From Caenorhabditis remanei (taxonomy: Eukaryota; Nematoda; Chromadorea; Rhabditida; Rhabditidae), in NCBI RefSeq assembly GCF_010183535.1, contig NC_071331.1, forward strand, positions 12,896,001 to 12,960,000: a DNA stretch of 64,000 nucleotides. The letters run 5' to 3'. The notes under the pieces are model-generated. The model saw nothing but the letters and a program-made list of their open reading frames with translations. It was not told the DNA's origin and searched no databases. The position numbers and the translations under genes were made by a program. Below, piece by piece: positions 59,901-64,000 of the stretch; position 1 is the stretch's first letter; each line of letters starts with the position of its first letter.

Positions 59901-62025
59901 GTGATAAAAACGCACCCCGATTCTACCGATTCTCTCCCGCGATTCATTTGTTTTCGAGCACTTCTTCCTACCTACCGCTTCATTCGGCGCTCCCATTTTC
60001 ATTCCGTCTTTCTTTTTTTCTTATAAGAATCCACTATCTATCAGCACTTCTGAAAAACTATAAATAGTTATTTTTCAGACTGGGTAGACCCGAACACAAT
60101 CTGGACAAGTTTATAGGTAAGTTGTCGAATCCTACAGTCCCATCACACAATAATTGAATTTCAGAAGCAATGTTTCAGTCGGTCTCGCCGGCGGCTACCA
60201 CGCCTGGACCGGGTCAGATAGTGGCTTTACAACAGGTAAGCTTTTAACTATTTGAAGAAAAGTGTTTTGAAACTCACGATACATTGTGACAAACGTCAGA
60301 CCGTTCTTGAAAATCAATCATCAATTTCGTAGGAAATATCTTTCATTCTTATCGATTTTCATCAGTTTGCCCAGAGTTCCTTTTTTTGACCAACTCAATG
60401 ATCGATTATCCGCTTTCTAATCCACAGGACTATTGGACTATTGTTCTCAACGGTTTCCCATTCAATAAAAAACACGTTGTATTTTGCAATGGTATGTTCC
60501 CACAACATTGCTCGTATCGCCAGTGGGATAGTTTTTGCTCTGAAATTTTACATATAAACTTTGAGAATCAATAGAATCAGAGATAGTGTTTCATTTCTTC
60601 AGAAATTTCGAATTTTTTAAAATCAATGTAAGACTGGTGAGTTATCTTCCCGTAAAACGAGTCTTCACCTGCTAGCTTCCCAGGAGCACACAGTCCCGTG
60701 AGACCTCAGATCCCTGTGAGAACGCGGTCATTTTGGACAGACAGATGCGTCCCTTTGTTAATAAATCGATCTTTCTCTCTCTCAATTATTTCATTTTATT
60801 TTCACAGACTATTTCAGTTTCAGATACAAGCGTTGATGGCTCTTCAACTCCAGCAAAACAACATATTTCCAAAAGTTGACGATCATTCTGTGAGTTTATT
60901 TAATTCACTGTATACAGTCTCCCAGACTCCGAGTAAGAACTGCAAGGAAATTTTTGATCTACCCTCTTGAAACGAAACATTTGAGAAATTAGCAGGTCTA
61001 AAACGTTATTACTTTAATTTTTAGCGTAAAGCTCAAGGTCAGAAATAATAAAATATCAGTTTTAGAATTATTCTGAGAGCATTATCCACCCATTCAATCC
61101 AAAAAATCCTGGTTTCAGATACTTTTTGAAGCAGAAAAGGCAATTTTTCATTTTGATTTTGGAAAAATCTACGGGATTTGTTCATTTCTCAACATTATCT
61201 AACGAATGATAGCTCAAATCATGCTCCGTAGATTTTTACACATTTCTGTAGGGCGGTTTTTCAAATTGTTCATTAGTTTTTGAGAAAATAAGAAAAAATT
61301 GAAAGAAGTTTGGAATTTGATCGATTTCTCAAAAACTAATGAGCAATTTGAAAAACCGCCCAAACCAGGATTTTTTGGATTGAATGGGTGGATAATGCTC
61401 TCAGAATAATTCTAAAACTGATATTTTATTATTTCTGACCTTGAGCTTTACGCTAAAAATTAAAGTAATAACGTTTTAGACCTGCTAATTTCTCAAATTT
61501 TTCGTTTCAAGAGGGTAGATCAAAAATTTTCTTGCAGTTCTTACTCGGAGTCTGGGAGACTGTGCTGTATAAAAATATTGTCATGTTCTGGTGCTACTTA
61601 GAACACGTATGTATATAATGAATAATTTATTTGTGATTCTGGAGTGACGGTATATGAGTGGGATAAGGGGACCAAATGATCTGCAACTGGTCACATTACG
61701 GGATCGGCACACAAAGTAGAACTCATTTTGAAAAACGAGAGAAAATGGTGACATTTCCTCTTCGCGGTCAGACGGTTGAAAAGATTAAACCGTGTAGATC
61801 AAAACTTTAGATCAAAAAAATACTAAGAATCTTTGTAGCTTACTAACAACGTCACAGCATATATTATTCACTTGCTATGTTTTCAGAGCTCCCCCACCCC
61901 TGAAATGGCATCTCCATCGGCGAAACGAATAAAATTGTCGCCAAACACAAGCAATCACAGTGATGTAAGTGTTGCCTCAACGTCAAAAGGAATCAGTGGA
62001 GAGGCGAAAAAGTCACCCAAGATAT
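53998..62025 (+). CDS. 5' part of a probable nuclear Gln-rich regulatory protein (incomplete)
   Basis: Exons 53998-54086, 60079-60116, 60165-60235, 60824-60889 and 61887-62025 (or ending at 61964). All phases agree; further exons must lie beyond the window. The ATG is 3 nt after ATTCCAG. The product begins MSLTYNADENYYEPPLTPQP, later has TPGPGQIVALQQIQALMALQ (the last join crosses an exon boundary) and a basic Ser/Pro stretch MASPSAKRIKLSPNTSNHSD that looks like a nuclear localisation signal. Gln-rich helices next to such a stretch suggest a transcription factor or cofactor, perhaps of the FOXP type, but no DNA-binding domain is visible here. Two donors (61965 and 62026, phases 0 and 1) offer alternative splicing. 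The first intron is about 6 kb. Confidence 0.7.
55110..55441 (+). other. unassigned coding-like patch, two frames
   Basis: 55110-55297 is open and Ser-rich/acidic (VFGLSSQNIDPKKAFYSC), and 55341-55441 is open in another frame after CGTTTCAG (SEFLKLDELHFEEGGASV). A GTGAGG donor at 55272 and that acceptor would join them out of frame. It may be a degraded gene or a missed small gene. Confidence 0.2.
56530..56600. repeat. 35-bp tandem repeat, two copies
   Basis: The unit starts GGTTACGGTAGATACAGTAA and is repeated at 56530 and 56565 with two or three changes. It contains the TTACGGTA/TACAGTAA motif common in worm introns. Confidence 0.8.
60914..61563. mobile_element. 650-bp nested-hairpin MITE in an intron
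   Basis: The left end ACAGTCTCCCAGACTCCGAG and its reverse complement at the right end start arms of about 200 bp (60914-61117 and 61364-61563) that are nearly perfect inverted repeats. Between them are two further hairpins: AAATCTACGG...CCGTAGATTT (about 61168-61237), and an arm at about 61251-61293 pairing with 61320-61362. Flanks ACTGTAT/GCTGTAT may be a 7-bp target duplication with one change. No protein. It lies wholly in the intron 60890-61886 of the nuclear-protein gene. Confidence 0.88.
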
Positions 62026-64000
62026 GTAAGTTATGAGGGCATTGTTAATAATTGGAAATAATTGAAAAATTATTTGCTGGAAATTCCCATGCTTCCCTAA
62101 AATTTCCCACTGATTTTCTGTCTATCGGCAGTTCGTTTTTGTCAATATTCTGTTCCCTCCAGAATCGAGATATTTCGTACGAGACGCTCGGGGCGTTTGT
62201 CTCAATAAGAAACCGAAAATTTTCAAAATTCATAAGTTCATCACTTCCTCCGATCCGTTGTCGATCACGATGCTGCTTTCGCTGAAAAATCTAAATTTTT
62301 CCAAATTGCATCGGGATGCTATGAATCGAGACTCACGAAAATTCAGCTTGAGAGTTCTTCGAGAATCCCGACCCATAACATCGATGACTCATATTTTGGT
62401 TAAATTCTGGAATTCCGATATTCCTACTCTCTGTGATTTTTGTCTGAAATAATCATCATAACATAACGTTGCCTCCATCACAATTTCCCTTCCCTTGTTG
62501 GTTGGGAAACTGAAAACCACGGAATTGTGAGAATGTGAGTGTGTGTTGTCTCCCTTCCTATTGCTTCAGTTTGCTGGTGGCTAATTCATAAGCCCACTCT
62601 CGTTTCCATCGAATTTTTCCCACGTCAATCGATATTTTGAGCCGCGACGGCGACTGCTGAGCTCGGCTCTCCTCGACATCTCGAAAAGCTCCCGAAGACA
62701 GCTCCACTTTTTCTGAAGTCTGAGAATTTTTGTGGAGCATTGGAACGTATCGAAGAGAAGTTTGTTATCGATGAAGTGTAACCGAGAAACAAAGGTGATA
62801 CCGACAGTTCTTCGGGGAAGCGAAGTTCATAAAAATATGCATAGTTGTCCATATTCATGTGGGAACTTTTAGCAGTGCCCATATCTGTTTGACGATGGCG
62901 AGAGATAATTGAGAACTAAGAAACGCAGAATCTTAGCTTCACATGCATAATGATACGAAGAAATAGATCAAAGAGAGAGAGTCTCTATCAACTGAAGGTA
63001 CTGTACCTGTGGAATGAGTTGAAGTACCTGGAGGTGCCAGCTCTCTATTACATTGAACGAGCTCTATTGTATGCAGTGAACACACGAAGTGATTATAATG
63101 ATAATTAGATTCTAATGAGTCAATAGATCTAATGCGTTGCAAAGCGTATGGCCAGGGAGATTCATACTGGTTAAGCGGACAGTTGATGAGCTCGGTGTCA
63201 TGCTCACTTGGTTTGACGTCGTTTATCAGAAATGAAATGCCTTGGTTAGAAGATTTGTTAAATACCAAATTAGACTAAAATCTGGTACGGTGTTCAAAAC
63301 TAATTCGGCGGACCGGGATTTTTAGTTAGGCAAAATTTATCTTCGATAAAGAGCGAAGTGATGAACGTTTTCGCGCAAAGAAGAAATAATTTATAAGATT
63401 ACAAGCACTGCGACTGACTTTCAACTCACATGATATACTGATCTGTGAAGAATGTTCCTCTTTAGCTCATTCGTTTGAACATTGCGAAGATCTTCTCACA
63501 CACGAATCACTTGAGATCCTCTTACCTGATCACTTTCCCATAACTTTCTTGACTCTTCTTTCTCATTTGTTGTGTGATGAGAATCGGCGGCACAAGTCAA
63601 AAGGATGAGTTGTGTATACATGGGTACTGTAGAAGAGGAGACAAGTGAAAATCATTCAAGTTAATTGAGAAGTTTTATGAAGTAAAAGTAGCGAAGAGGA
63701 CAATGCGGTAGACCTTCAATGGATTAGGCATCCCGTTGTCTTCCGAACTTTTTCGACAGTTACTCAATTAGGGTTCCATGTTCATTCGTGAACTATTCCC
63801 CCTTGCTCTTTCACTATTGGATACCTAGACTCCGCCCCCTTGAGTTTGCCTTTCTACATGCTTCTCTACCAGAAAAGCTATAGACTATATGAAGAGAAAG
63901 AGTGTTATGGAGGCGTGGCGATTGAGTATCGGAGAAGGAAGAAAACCGAAAAGGGAGAAAAGGAGAGGAAAAGACGATTCGTTTTCCCACCCCGCTTTTC
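62026..64000 (+). other. intron or downstream region to the window end
   Basis: No exon of the preceding gene could be supported here. Short open frames on both strands near 62050-62450 and 62560-62880 lack matching splice sites. The region becomes purine-rich near 63890-63975. Confidence 0.45.

Larger units (their letters stand above)
54087..60078 (+). other. long first intron of the nuclear-protein gene
   Basis: 6 kb with scattered features: a serine-rich coding-like patch at 55110-55441, a CGC microsatellite near 55665-55682, a GA run at about 57190-57205 and a 35-bp tandem repeat at 56530-56600. None of the open frames ends in the phase 2 needed to act as an alternative first exon for exon 60079. 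Confidence 0.5.

Overview
The window is nuclear DNA of a Caenorhabditis-type nematode. The evidence is many very short introns (several of 46 nt) ending in TTTCAG, start codons placed just after TTTCAG-type sites that look like trans-splice acceptors, tight gene spacing, and the proteins themselves. The species cannot be fixed from sequence alone. All exon models below were built by hand: splice phases were checked, but no RNA evidence was available.

Layout. 1-430: two copies of a 239-bp tandem repeat at the window edge. 438-3432: mostly unassigned, with two weak minus-strand exon candidates. 3433-4882 (+): a 250-residue basic, Tyr/Arg-rich protein. About 300 bp downstream, 5197-6417 (+): ribonuclease kappa, with operon-like spacing. 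6836-14470 (-): a modular gene of about 19 exons and 1076 residues with a Zasp-like (ZM) motif near the N terminus and a long Ser/Thr/Gln/Tyr-rich tail. 14471-18634: intergenic, with a 668-bp foldback transposon.

18635-42905 (+): a complete K-Cl cotransporter. At least five mutually exclusive first coding exons are spread over about 17 kb, all ending in phase 1 and able to join one shared second exon. One of them carries an RFxV docking motif of the SPAK/OSR1 type. A 573-bp hAT-like element built of GGCGGAA repeats lies in this 5' region.

43641-53000: a cluster of small secreted or membrane-protein genes. Two UDP-glycosyltransferases (-) share duplicated 3' flanks. Between them lies a 178-residue secreted protein that looks like an ADAM10/SUP-17 prodomain with no protease behind it. 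Three cystatin-family genes follow, one of them with a degenerate inhibitory loop.

53998 to the end (+): the 5' part of a probable nuclear Gln-rich regulatory protein. It has a 6-kb first intron, two possible donors at its last visible exon, and a 650-bp nested-hairpin element in an intron. Its diagnostic domain lies beyond the window.

The genes do not form one pathway. They look like an ordinary autosomal neighbourhood: a muscle-type structural gene, a housekeeping pair, an ion transporter with complex promoters, and a fast-evolving secreted or detoxification cluster. The most unusual items are the stand-alone ADAM-type prodomain gene, the first-exon choice of the cotransporter that adds or removes a kinase docking site, and the degenerate cystatin.
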